Shown: piece by piece, positions 7,437-14,442 of the stretch | How positions within the stretch are numbered: the first letter of the stretch is position 1 | How the letters are laid out: each line of letters starts with the position of its first letter | From: Methanoregula sp. | GTDB taxonomy: Archaea; Halobacteriota; Methanomicrobia; Methanomicrobiales; Methanospirillaceae | Length of the DNA stretch: 30,788 bases | NCBI GenBank assembly: GCA_022710665.1 | Contig: JAKLGN010000001.1 | Span: 1-30,788, forward strand | Reading direction: 5' to 3' | Notes under the pieces: generated by a model | The model's database searches: none | Told to the model about the DNA's origin: nothing | Seen by the model: only the letters and a program-made list of their open reading frames with translations | Translations under genes and position numbers: made by a program

Positions 7437-8261
7437 ATGTCTTTTTTGGATAAGCTGAAAGATTTTGTCAGCGCAAAATTCAATATCAATATCCATCACC
7501 TGATTAACGTCAATGTTCATGTGACACGGAACGATTCTTCGCGTCAGATTGAGTACCATGAAGCGGGAAGAACACTCACAATTAATGTGGAAAAATTCAC
7601 TCCTGCCCAGTTAGATGAGTTCAGACCTCTCCTGAGAGGCGCGGTCGATGAAGATGATAAAATCATTTTGGAGAAAGAGTCTGAAGCTCTTTTAGAAGAT
7701 ATTGCATCGAAAGAGAGTGCCGGAGACACTACTGCACTTCTACATTTTTTCAAGGATAAAATCCCCAAAGAGGATTACTCTGCTCTGCGGGCCGCGTTAT
7801 ATGTCAGGAAGAGTTTCCAGGAGGGATCGAATAGCGATGTTGTCCACAAGTTACGGAATGATATCATCCGAAAATACTCCCGAAGGGGACGGAATATCAG
7901 CAACCTATGCAGCTCCGGGTATTTTGAGAAGATGATTAAACCGATTTATGAGGAGATGAAACGCTCCCCCGATTTCTCCCAGGAGGAGTTTCTGGAATAC
8001 TATAATACCATAATTGAAGAAGAGGCGTTTGCTGTTTTTGTCTCCGGGGGTATGTCAACCGATGAAGTCCGACAGGAAGTTGAGAATAAGATTAAACGGA
8101 ATTTGCGGTACGGGATCAGTCATGTGTCAATCCATGGGATAGGGAGAAATAACGTTGACACAATAAAGACGGTGATCTATGAATTGAAAGGACGCCATCC
8201 GATGATGAAAGTAACTATTTCTGAAAGCGATAATATCATTGCTGCAAAATTACGGTTTTAA
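7437..8261 (+). CDS. Unknown 274-residue protein, second gene of the operon
   Basis: A soluble protein with no signal peptide or TM segments. The N-terminal 65 residues are beta-rich (NINIHHLINVNVHVT, then RTLTINVEKF). A long, charged, predicted-helical middle follows (EALLEDIASKESAGDTTALLHFF, SALRAALYVRKSFQEG, VVHKLRNDIIRKYSRRGRNIS). The C-terminal 75 residues resemble a small alpha/beta domain (EEAFAVFVSGGMSTDEVRQEVE, GISHVSIHGIGRNNVDTIKTV, HPMMKVTISESDNIIAAKLRF). I do not recognise any of these parts. It is directly coupled to the 81-residue gene and lies tail-to-tail, 3 nt apart, with the zinc-ribbon nuclease. Low GC marks it as part of the accessory island. Confidence 0.75.
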   Translation: MSFLDKLKDFVSAKFNINIHHLINVNVHVTRNDSSRQIEYHEAGRTLTINVEKFTPAQLDEFRPLLRGAVDEDDKIILEKESEALLEDIASKESAGDTTALLHFFKDKIPKEDYSALRAALYVRKSFQEGSNSDVVHKLRNDIIRKYSRRGRNISNLCSSGYFEKMIKPIYEEMKRSPDFSQEEFLEYYNTIIEEEAFAVFVSGGMSTDEVRQEVENKIKRNLRYGISHVSIHGIGRNNVDTIKTVIYELKGRHPMMKVTISESDNIIAAKLRF

Positions 8262-8264
8262 AAA

Positions 8265-9224
8265 TTAGATTATCTCATTCTCAACATTCTCTATCTTTTT
8301 TGGCTCAATGTAGGTAAAATCACACGTCAGTTGTTTTTCGAGGTTATCGAGTTTATCTTGATTCACATTCTCAGTTGCGATAAGAATATATTTGTCAATG
8401 GTTTCATTAATGCACCTTACGTTTTTAAAAATATCATCAATCTGGCTTGTATCCTTACATTCGATAGCAATTATTCGATTTTCTCTCAATAAACACACAT
8501 CGACATCAAATTTACTCTTACCCTTGGCTAACAATAGACTGTGTTCCGGATTGAATTTTTCTAATTTCCTCCAGATATACCATTCAAACCAATAGCCATG
8601 CTTATTGACAATCAATTTGTTAATTTCGTCCTCTAAAAAGTAGATTGGAATTACATATCTAGTATTACCACAAGTCGGACATTTCAGATCTACATTGGAA
8701 ATATCCTCAATGGAATTAAATGTGTTTTCACAGTGAATGCACGATAGTGCAATGTTTGATAAGAATAAACCAGATTTTTCGGATATTGCATTCAGATATC
8801 GAATCAAATCGCTTTTGGAAATCTCATAAACGGGATGAAATTGTATTGATTTATTATAAATTGTTCTTCGACAAGATGCACAATGTAAAGTGTCATTCAC
8901 ACTGATTCTAAAATTTTTCTCTGCCACATTCAAGGAGTAAATGTCCTTTTTACATGTGTTGCATCCAACGGAATAAATTATTGATGTATCGAGTTTCCCA
9001 AATTGGTCAATCATTTTAGAATATATCAGATCAGGATCAACGGCTTGTTCTCCCGTTTTGATTATCGCCCGGAATAATACTCTGAATGAAGGGTGAATCT
9101 GTAAAAAGTCAAAGAGATTTTTTGAAATTTTCGTTTTATGGAATGCTTCAATTGTTTCATACGTATTACTCTTTTTTGTGGTATAGCCTTTGGATTTAAA
9201 GAAGGCAACAAAATCCTGGTGCAT
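8265..9224 (-). CDS. Zinc-ribbon protein with C-terminal PD-(D/E)XK nuclease domain
   Basis: This 319-residue protein has two apparent zinc ribbons: C88-x2-C91 with C115-x2-C118, and C162-x2-C165 with C182-x2-C185. A C-terminal restriction-endonuclease-like fold follows, with a helix-1 glutamate (G-Y-W-F-E, E214), a catalytic Asp in K-S-K-F-D-V-D-V (240/242) and the E-C-K motif (255-257, I-A-I-E-C-K-D). This order (Glu, Asp, ExK after a beta-hairpin) is that of PD-(D/E)XK nucleases, including the Card1/Can2-like and Mrr-like groups. The first 80 residues are helical and unrecognised. It probably cuts nucleic acid, with the ribbons giving target or partner binding. The ATG at 9224 is preferred over a TTG three codons upstream. 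The domain call is good; the biological role is inferred. Confidence 0.82.
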   Translation of the reverse strand: MHQDFVAFFKSKGYTTKKSNTYETIEAFHKTKISKNLFDFLQIHPSFRVLFRAIIKTGEQAVDPDLIYSKMIDQFGKLDTSIIYSVGCNTCKKDIYSLNVAEKNFRISVNDTLHCASCRRTIYNKSIQFHPVYEISKSDLIRYLNAISEKSGLFLSNIALSCIHCENTFNSIEDISNVDLKCPTCGNTRYVIPIYFLEDEINKLIVNKHGYWFEWYIWRKLEKFNPEHSLLLAKGKSKFDVDVCLLRENRIIAIECKDTSQIDDIFKNVRCINETIDKYILIATENVNQDKLDNLEKQLTCDFTYIEPKKIENVENEII

Positions 9225-9454
9225 TATAATCAACCAAGTGTTCTATAACCACACCGAGTGCAAATGTAAACCTGGACCATTCGAGAACGACCCGTGAGCG
9301 GATTCGTCATCTTCAATTTGCCAGATCTTCTCATCGATGACCTGCATATTGGACATTGTTTAGGCATTTTACTATCAGACAACTCTCACTCTTAGTCGCT
9401 ATTATTAATTTCGTTATTTCGTATTCTGTTGCATCCCAAATCCTTTAACGTCCC

Positions 9455-10720
9455 TTAATTTCGTAGAGGGATACTATCAATCGTATCCATCCGCTTGATA
9501 GTGTCAGGATTCAGTGAGAGAATATAATCCAGGCTGACCGGCCGGTAGTTTGTCAGTTCCGCGCTGACATTGATTGTCTTCCTCTCGCCGTTGATGAAGG
9601 GGTACTCTTTCATATCGTTGTCATGCTTATGGCCATGGATTACCCAGCCGTCCCACGGTATGGGTAATTGTTTCCGGTCCGGATTATGGATAAGAAGAAA
9701 TTGAAATCCCCGATGAGTTATGACGGCATAGTCCTGTGAATTCCTGACGTTTCCTTCGTGGTTTCCCCGGATATAATGGATCGTTCCGTTCAGCTTCGGG
9801 AGCCAGTACTCAGCTGGTCTTGCTCTGCGTCCGAATGTGAGATCTCCTAAAAAATAAACCGTATTCGAATCGTGGACTACATTGTTCCAGTTTTCAACAA
9901 GAACTGAATTCATCTCATCGACGTTTGAAGACAGAAATGGTCGAGCGCAATACCGGATGATATTTGCGTGATCGAGATGAAGGTCGCTGGTGAGGTAGAC
10001 TGAATCGGTCTGTTCGTGATAGCCTTCCATTCCTTTCTGTATCCGGAAAAATCTGGAGGTCCGCTGCCATTCGGTTTTGTTTAAAGCATTGAGTCTCGGG
10101 AGGAGTCTGTGCTGGAGAAGATCATACTCACAGATAATCCGGGATTGATTGTTGAGGAACGTGATCCGCAGCGCAGCCATCGGCAGATAAAAATACGGCA
10201 TGATGAAACCGTCAGAACCCGAATCTCCTGAATTCAGAAATTTGGAGATCCGATTGAAATCTGAATCGGATAATTTGTAGGCTAACGTTGAATGGAAAAG
10301 AAAATTTTTGTCATAATCAAATGGTTTGGTATCGGGAACGATGGAAAATAAATTTGCAGCCAATTCATCCCTGAACTGTTTGAGTGCGTCCGAAGGGATG
10401 ATGTTGAAATAAATGACAAATCCTTTCTCACCCTTAATGGATTGCAGATCATCGATCGTGAAAGGCAGATACGAATATTTTCTGCAGATAGTTGTTAGCA
10501 AGGATTTCACTCTTTCAACCTGACCGCGGTCAGCGGAAAAAGTTCCATACAATGATATGTGCGGGACCCGGTGAACTTTTGAATCGGGAATTCGGCATTT
10601 GTCGCAAAAATTCGAAATCCAATTGGTGATCTTCCTTTTACCAGGACCGATCCGGATTTCGATAAGCATTTGATACTTTTTATCCAGTTTGGATCGATAA
10701 GAGTTTTGGAGATAGTCCAA
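9455..10720 (-). CDS. Fusion of 2H (2'-5' RNA ligase-like) phosphoesterase and calcineurin-like phosphoesterase
   Basis: The N-terminal domain (residues about 18-205) has both 2H motifs: P-H-I-S at 53-56 and F-H-S-T at 142-145. LigT/2H proteins open 2',3'-cyclic phosphates or cleave 2'-5' linkages. The C-terminal domain (about 240-400) is a binuclear-metal phosphoesterase with D246-x-H248 (S-D-L-H-L-D-H), L-G-D (291-293), R-G-N-H-E (318-322), L-I-H-N (343-346) and H-G-H-K-H (362-366). Together they could turn a cyclic phosphate first into a monophosphate and then into a free hydroxyl, on RNA ends or on a signalling nucleotide. The start is uncertain: a TTG at 10720 gives 421 residues, and an ATG at 10669 (M-L-I-E-I-R-I) would begin just at the first 2H strand. 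It diverges from the orphan gene at 10921. Confidence 0.88.
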   Translation of the reverse strand: MDYLQNSYRSKLDKKYQMLIEIRIGPGKRKITNWISNFCDKCRIPDSKVHRVPHISLYGTFSADRGQVERVKSLLTTICRKYSYLPFTIDDLQSIKGEKGFVIYFNIIPSDALKQFRDELAANLFSIVPDTKPFDYDKNFLFHSTLAYKLSDSDFNRISKFLNSGDSGSDGFIMPYFYLPMAALRITFLNNQSRIICEYDLLQHRLLPRLNALNKTEWQRTSRFFRIQKGMEGYHEQTDSVYLTSDLHLDHANIIRYCARPFLSSNVDEMNSVLVENWNNVVHDSNTVYFLGDLTFGRRARPAEYWLPKLNGTIHYIRGNHEGNVRNSQDYAVITHRGFQFLLIHNPDRKQLPIPWDGWVIHGHKHDNDMKEYPFINGERKTINVSAELTNYRPVSLDYILSLNPDTIKRMDTIDSIPLRN

Positions 10721-10920
10721 TTCGATCTCTCTATGGCGTGTTCTCGAAGAACGCGTTTCGCCTTCTTCTCACGAATCCGATCAGTTCTGCACCATCTACT
10801 CATCGTCTTGGAATATCGACACGATCGGTCAGTCCAGCCGAAAATAGCGTCGTTCATCTTGACTACGCTGTTTTCATTTTGATAAATCCATTATACTTTT
10901 TAGAAATTATTATAAAAACA

Positions 10921-11559
10921 ATGGACTATGTATTTTTTATGGATGATATAGAACATGAAATCCAACAGAAACACCTGCAACATAAGGAAACTAGGTTGGG
11001 TGAGGGATGGACTCACATTCGTAGACCTGTGGAAAAAATATTACCCCCAATGCAAGCAAAGAATTCAAGTGACGTTTCAATTTATCTTGGTTCCACTTTG
11101 TTTAAAAATACTAATGGCGAGTTTTTCTTCCAGACAATAAAAGGTTATAAAGAATTATTATTCAAAATTGAAAAAATCGGATTAGATATCCTACCAACTT
11201 TTGATATCAATGACAATAATGGAAAATTAATGGCGAAATATCAAAGGAAATCATTCTATTATATAAAAAAAGGGATTGACGGACAAAAGAAATTTGAAAT
11301 TAAGCGTAGCCCGAATTTGTTTAATTTACATGATAAAGATAGGAATATCGATCTTTTCACTGTCGTTATGGATAAAAAAGGACATCTCGTAGTAAAAGGA
11401 ATTTTTTATTTCGGCTCTAATAAAATTGAAATTTCTGAAGACAAATTATCAATCAATGGAACTTCAATTATACATGCACAGAATAACACAGTGGATTGTC
11501 TTTACCAGGAAATTCTGATAACTCATGCAGGAATAAAAATTGGTTCAAAAGTATTCTGA
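10921..11559 (+). CDS. Unknown 212-residue protein at the right end of the island
   Basis: A soluble, lysine-rich protein from very AT-rich DNA (codons like AAA, AAT, ATA), unlike the neighbouring core genes. It starts with an acidic M-D-Y-V-F-F-M-D-D-I-E-H-E-I-Q-Q-K-H-L and is then rich in aromatic/hydrophobic strands, suggesting a beta-rich fold; no motif of a known enzyme is seen. The ATG at 10921 is chosen because TTATACTTTTTAG and ATTATTATAAAAA lie directly upstream as promoter elements; the frame remains open upstream but that part overlaps the promoter of the divergent phosphoesterase gene and does not look coding. The function is unknown. Its tail overlaps a truncated gene on the other strand. 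Confidence 0.65.
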   Translation: MDYVFFMDDIEHEIQQKHLQHKETRLGEGWTHIRRPVEKILPPMQAKNSSDVSIYLGSTLFKNTNGEFFFQTIKGYKELLFKIEKIGLDILPTFDINDNNGKLMAKYQRKSFYYIKKGIDGQKKFEIKRSPNLFNLHDKDRNIDLFTVVMDKKGHLVVKGIFYFGSNKIEISEDKLSINGTSIIHAQNNTVDCLYQEILITHAGIKIGSKVF

Positions 11560-11705
11560 AAACTAATTTTTATCACCATTGCCAGCGTATCCCTCTCAAA
11601 ATACTCCAGCAACACTCTCCACTTCCTCTCAACTTCAGCCGGCTCCATCTTCCCCTGCGCCATCATCGCGAACGTAACCAAAGCATCGTCGCCATTCCCG
11701 CTCAC
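11523..11705 (-). pseudogene. Truncated small gene at the island junction
   Basis: A GTG at 11705 overlaps the stop of the acyltransferase remnant (GTGA overlap), as in a coupled operon. The first 44 or so codons are GC-rich and look like real protein (A-L-V-T-F-A-M-M-A-Q-G-K-M-E-P-A-E-V-E-R, W-R-V-L-L-E-Y-F-E-R-D-T). From about 11578 leftwards the codons run into the AT-rich DNA of the island and are antisense to the orphan gene, so the original C-terminus seems to have been replaced. The family is not recognised. Confidence 0.5.
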
Positions 11706-11956
11706 AGCACCCTCTTCACGCCGGGCACAGCCCGGATCAGGTGTGTGAGCGTGAACGAGCAGGCGATCGCGAGCGGGAGGACGATGGCAAATTTTGCGAG
11801 CGACGGGATGACCGCGCCCGCCATGGCGAGCGCAAGGAGGATGACAACGACCGGGTGGATGACATAGACGGTATAGGAATCGCCGGCTATGGCATGGGTG
11901 ACCGGCCCCTGCCCATTGAACCGCGCCGGCTGTACCGGCGGGACGAGGAACGGATT
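11702..11956 (-). pseudogene. C-terminal fragment of an acyltransferase-3 family membrane protein
   Basis: An 84-codon minus-strand frame, opened only by an upstream stop, encodes A-G-D-S-Y-T-V-Y-V-I-H-P followed by two hydrophobic segments and a terminal V-P-G-V-K-R-V-L. This is the characteristic last part of acyltransferase_3 (OatA/NodX-like) membrane O-acyltransferases, where a (S/A)-Y-x-(V/I)-Y-x-x-H-x-P/L motif precedes the final helices. Full-length members have about 350 residues, so more than three quarters is missing; no start codon or upstream part is seen up to the OsmC gene. It is a decayed remnant just right of the accessory island. Confidence 0.72.
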
Positions 11957-12077
11957 TCAAAAAAGTTTGAAAACCGGCTCCGGGATTATATCAGGCCCGG
12001 CCAGACCATTGGAGCATATCCTTGTGGCAGGCCATCCGGATCCAATGGTTCTGCCCGGGGATTCCAGGAGAAGAACA

Positions 12078-12569
12078 ATGAACACTGTAAAACGTTCAGA
12101 GACACATACCTGTGCACCCCCCGTGGGGCTGCCCCCGATGAAAATCCATGCGGTCTACGATAAGAGATCCGATACGGCAATCGCAACAACCTCCTCCGGG
12201 GCCAGGATCCATCTGGCAATGACGGACGAACTGATCGCTGCCGGTAAGATTGCAGGAGCAATGGACACCTTCGTTTCAGCGCTCGCCGGCTGTGCGGTGC
12301 ACGAGATCCTTGAGGTCATGGTCCAGAAAGACAAGATGCCGGTCAAGAACATTGAAGTGGACGTCAGCGGAATCCGAAGGCCGACCCCCCCGACCCTCTT
12401 TGACACCCTGCATGTCACCTTCACGCTGACCGGGGAAATTGATGATGACTATGCCGGTGAGGTGATCCATGACATTATGCGCAGGCGATGCCCTGTTGCA
12501 GCGACCTTTGGCAGGGCCTCGTACCTGACCTGGGAACACCGCATCATCTCCCCGCCGGCCGGAAGATGA
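12078..12569 (+). CDS. OsmC-family peroxiredoxin-like protein
   Basis: OsmC/Ohr proteins are thiol-dependent peroxidases that reduce organic hydroperoxides. The two catalytic cysteines are present: C72 in S-A-L-A-G-C-A-V-H-E and C138 in M-R-R-R-C-P-V-A-A-T-F, with the expected spacing. The protein has 163 residues, in the normal size range. The ATG at 12078 is preferred over longer frames because A-G-G-A-G at 12066-12070 is a good ribosome-binding site. A short N-terminal extension carries an additional cysteine (C12). A second OsmC gene follows 150 bp downstream, after a run of seven Ts (about 12578-12584) that may act as a terminator. Confidence 0.9.
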   Translation: MNTVKRSETHTCAPPVGLPPMKIHAVYDKRSDTAIATTSSGARIHLAMTDELIAAGKIAGAMDTFVSALAGCAVHEILEVMVQKDKMPVKNIEVDVSGIRRPTPPTLFDTLHVTFTLTGEIDDDYAGEVIHDIMRRRCPVAATFGRASYLTWEHRIISPPAGR

Positions 12570-12721
12570 AACCCGCATTTTTTTGGGTGCGGTAAGGTGC
12601 CGGTCGATGGCCGATCCGGTTATCGGTCCATTGCCGGTTTTTTTGCCGGTCACACCACACCTCTTTCCCCCCAAAGAATCTATCGTACCAAATGACATAC
12701 CGTTCATGAAAGGCCACACCT

Positions 12722-13183
12722 ATGGCGGGCAGTTCCTGGATCTTTGTCAAGGCAACCTGGAGAGGCGGGACGAAATTTGTCGTTGAGAACCGGGCAGGAT
12801 ATAAAAGCACGATCACCGCCCGCGTGCCGGAAGGCGAGACATCCCGCCATTTCTCACCGGTCGATGCATTCATCGCATCCCTTGCAGCCTGTGCAGGGAC
12901 CAATGTTGTCCTGCTGCTGGAAGATGGCGGCATTCCCGTTCGTTCGTTCACGGTAAAAGCCGAATGTATTCTCGGATCGGGAGAACCCCGGTCGTTTGAA
13001 AAGATCCACCTCATCTTCCTTGTTAACGGGAATATGACGGACGCAACAGCACGGGATGCCATCACGCGTTCGATGACCCTCATTTGTCCCATTGCCGTCA
13101 CGGTGGGCAGGGCTGCTGAAGTGACCTGGGAGCTGCAGGTCACGAAGGGGACAAAATCCTCAGGACGAAAGTGTCCGGATTAA
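12722..13183 (+). CDS. Second OsmC-family peroxiredoxin-like protein
   Basis: This paralogue of the preceding gene has 153 residues. Its catalytic cysteines are C57 (F-I-A-S-L-A-A-C-A-G-T) and C122 (T-L-I-C-P-I-A-V-T-V-G-R). The two proteins share the overall architecture but are clearly diverged, so they may handle different hydroperoxides. Its last codons overlap the end of the ArsR-type regulator gene on the other strand by 24 bp (convergent arrangement). There is no strong ribosome-binding site, so it may be leaderless or use the weak AAAGGCC upstream. Confidence 0.9.
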   Translation: MAGSSWIFVKATWRGGTKFVVENRAGYKSTITARVPEGETSRHFSPVDAFIASLAACAGTNVVLLLEDGGIPVRSFTVKAECILGSGEPRSFEKIHLIFLVNGNMTDATARDAITRSMTLICPIAVTVGRAAEVTWELQVTKGTKSSGRKCPD

Positions 13184-13522
13184 CAACCGGATATTCCCGG
13201 CAGCCTGGTTCCCGGCGAGCCGGTACGTTTTATGGCGCGACCGGTAATAGGACTCGAGGAGTCCCGCTTTTTTTAACACTCCCAGATTGTAGGAGAGGAG
13301 ATTCTGCGGCTCCTTGAGGATATACATCAGCTCGAATACCGAATGATCTCTCTTTTCCAGGAGGAACAGGATCCTGATCCGCAGGGGATTTGCGATGATC
13401 TTCATCGTGTCAGCCAGATCATCAAATGCTGCCCGTGAAATGTCGCGGGTTTCGCGCTCAAGTTCATCCCGCCATTGTGATTCAAGGTCCCCGTCGGCAG
13501 GACAGCAGCCGGTGAAACTCAT
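13160..13522 (-). CDS. ArsR-family winged-helix transcriptional regulator
   Basis: This 120-residue protein has the ArsR fold: D-L-A-D-T-M-K-I-I-A-N-P-L-R-I-R-I-L-F-L-L (helices 1-2), then E-L-M-Y-I-L and N-L-L-S-Y-N-L-G-V-L-K-K-A-G-L-L (recognition helix), and a wing ending H-K-T-Y-R-L. The metal-box sequence ELCVCDL of classic ArsR is absent (here F-E-L-M-Y-I-L-K), but the N-terminus carries a vicinal C6-C7 pair that could sense thiol reagents or a metal. Next to two OsmC genes, a role in regulating a redox or hydroperoxide response is plausible, but it is convergent with them rather than divergent, so control is not directly implied. Confidence 0.9.
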   Translation of the reverse strand: MSFTGCCPADGDLESQWRDELERETRDISRAAFDDLADTMKIIANPLRIRILFLLEKRDHSVFELMYILKEPQNLLSYNLGVLKKAGLLESYYRSRHKTYRLAGNQAAGNIRLLIRTLSS

Positions 13523-13640
13523 ACCTGATAGTTCTCCCCGTTGCCAAGAAGTATTTTGCTTAACGGGTGTCTGCGGAGTACTCCGGCCTGTTCGATCGGT
13601 GTGTTCCCGGGTCTCATCCCATCTTCCCCTTCGGGCAAAC

Positions 13641-13785
13641 TACCCTCGCCCCAAAAAGTGGGATTCCCTCCATTCCCAGCAACCGGAGTCCGATCTAAAA
13701 AACGATCGCCCGTCCAAAAGCGAATAAAAGCGATCATTTTAAAGGCAGAATTGCAGGAATCCCGCCAAAAGGGAACTGTATCGGA
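13641..13785 (-). repeat. Dispersed repeat, copy A
   Basis: A 39-bp core beginning CGTCCAAAAGCG at 13711 matches 36 of 39 bases at 26852-26890, and similarity continues for another 30 bp with a 1-nt indel. A second shared block, TGGGATTCCCTCCATT (about 13659-13674), matches 26739-26754 with two differences. Both copies read I-A-F-I-R-F-W-T on the minus strand. Confidence 0.65.
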
Positions 13786-13874
13786 CTCATCTGAAATCAG
13801 TGCACCGGAATTCCCCATTTTGCACGACCTTTTTTCTGAAAACCGGCTATCGGGCTGTCCGGTGGACAGGTTCC

Positions 13875-14212
13875 CCCGTCGGAGAATTGTGAAAGGGAGG
13901 GGCTCTGGCGCTCAGACAGGTACGGGTCTCGCCGGGGATTTGTCAGCCCCCCGTCCGACGCAATTTCACGTCGGAGCCCGTCGGAGAATTCCCCAATTTT
14001 CGGACAATAGCGGGCCAGCAGCCGTTTTCGGCATCCATGGTATGATCCCGGAAGCGATCGTGGCCCCAATTGAGGATACTTACGTCCCATTTTCTCCGTC
14101 GGAAAACTGCGAAAAAATGGTGAATTGGTGCCGCTTTTTCGGGAATTAGTGCCTCGGATCATGTCAGATACCCGGCCATCGCCGATCCCTTTCCGGAAGT
14201 CTCCGTCGGAGA
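13875..14212. repeat. Cluster of short CCGTCGGAGAATT-like repeats
   Basis: CCCGTCGGAGAATT occurs exactly at 13875-13888 and 13977-13990. Partial copies lie at 13969 (CGTCGGAG), 14096 (CCGTCGGAAAACTGCGAAA, 16 of 19 identical to 13876) and 14203 (CCGTCGGAGA). An inverted part (CCGTCCGACGCAATTTCAC) lies at about 13951. The spacing is irregular, so it is not a CRISPR. Confidence 0.5.
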
Positions 14213-14442
14213 GCGGCGCCCACCAGCATCCCCAAAAGATACACCTGAGCTGAGGCTCATGATGGTTCCATGGGAAGTTATGGTTTGGGATAATTCTGCC
14301 AAAGGAACCTGCGTCGGGGTGGTGATTGTTAACGAATCATACCTGGTAAAAAATGAATCAGGCGCGATCTCGTGCGAAAAACGATCTGCACAAAAAAGCG
14401 ATTATATCATCAGGCAAATACCAATGGTGATCAGGAATTCCA

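Larger units (their letters stand above)
13523..14442. other. 900-bp stretch without a supported gene, rich in repeats
   Basis: Between the ArsR gene and the RelB-like antitoxin no confident protein gene is seen, although both strands stay open for 100-200 codons. It contains a copy of a dispersed repeat (13641-13785, recurring at 26721-26923) and a cluster of CCGTCGGAGAATT-type motifs (13875-14212). AAAAAAGCGATTATATCATC at about 14392-14411 overlaps the probable TATA region of the toxin-antitoxin operon. Confidence 0.5.

Noticed and set aside
10507..10857. A 116-codon minus-strand frame overlapping the start of the 2H fusion
   Set aside because: It is out of frame with the real gene and has no family pattern.
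11523..11960. A 145-codon minus-strand frame as a single protein
   Set aside because: Its first part is an Arg/His/Cys-rich shadow of the acyltransferase remnant; only the part from 11705 looks coding.
13519..13818. A 99-codon minus-strand frame through repeat copy A
   Set aside because: Not called as a gene because copy B is broken by stops; kept only as a point in the repeat finding.
13541..14149. A 202-codon plus-strand frame after the ArsR gene
   Set aside because: No family features, Ser/Pro/Arg-rich composition, and it runs across the repeat copy and the short-motif cluster.
13870..14215. Possible CRISPR-like array
   Set aside because: Motif spacing is irregular, copies are short and partly degenerate, and there are no uniform spacers or cas genes.
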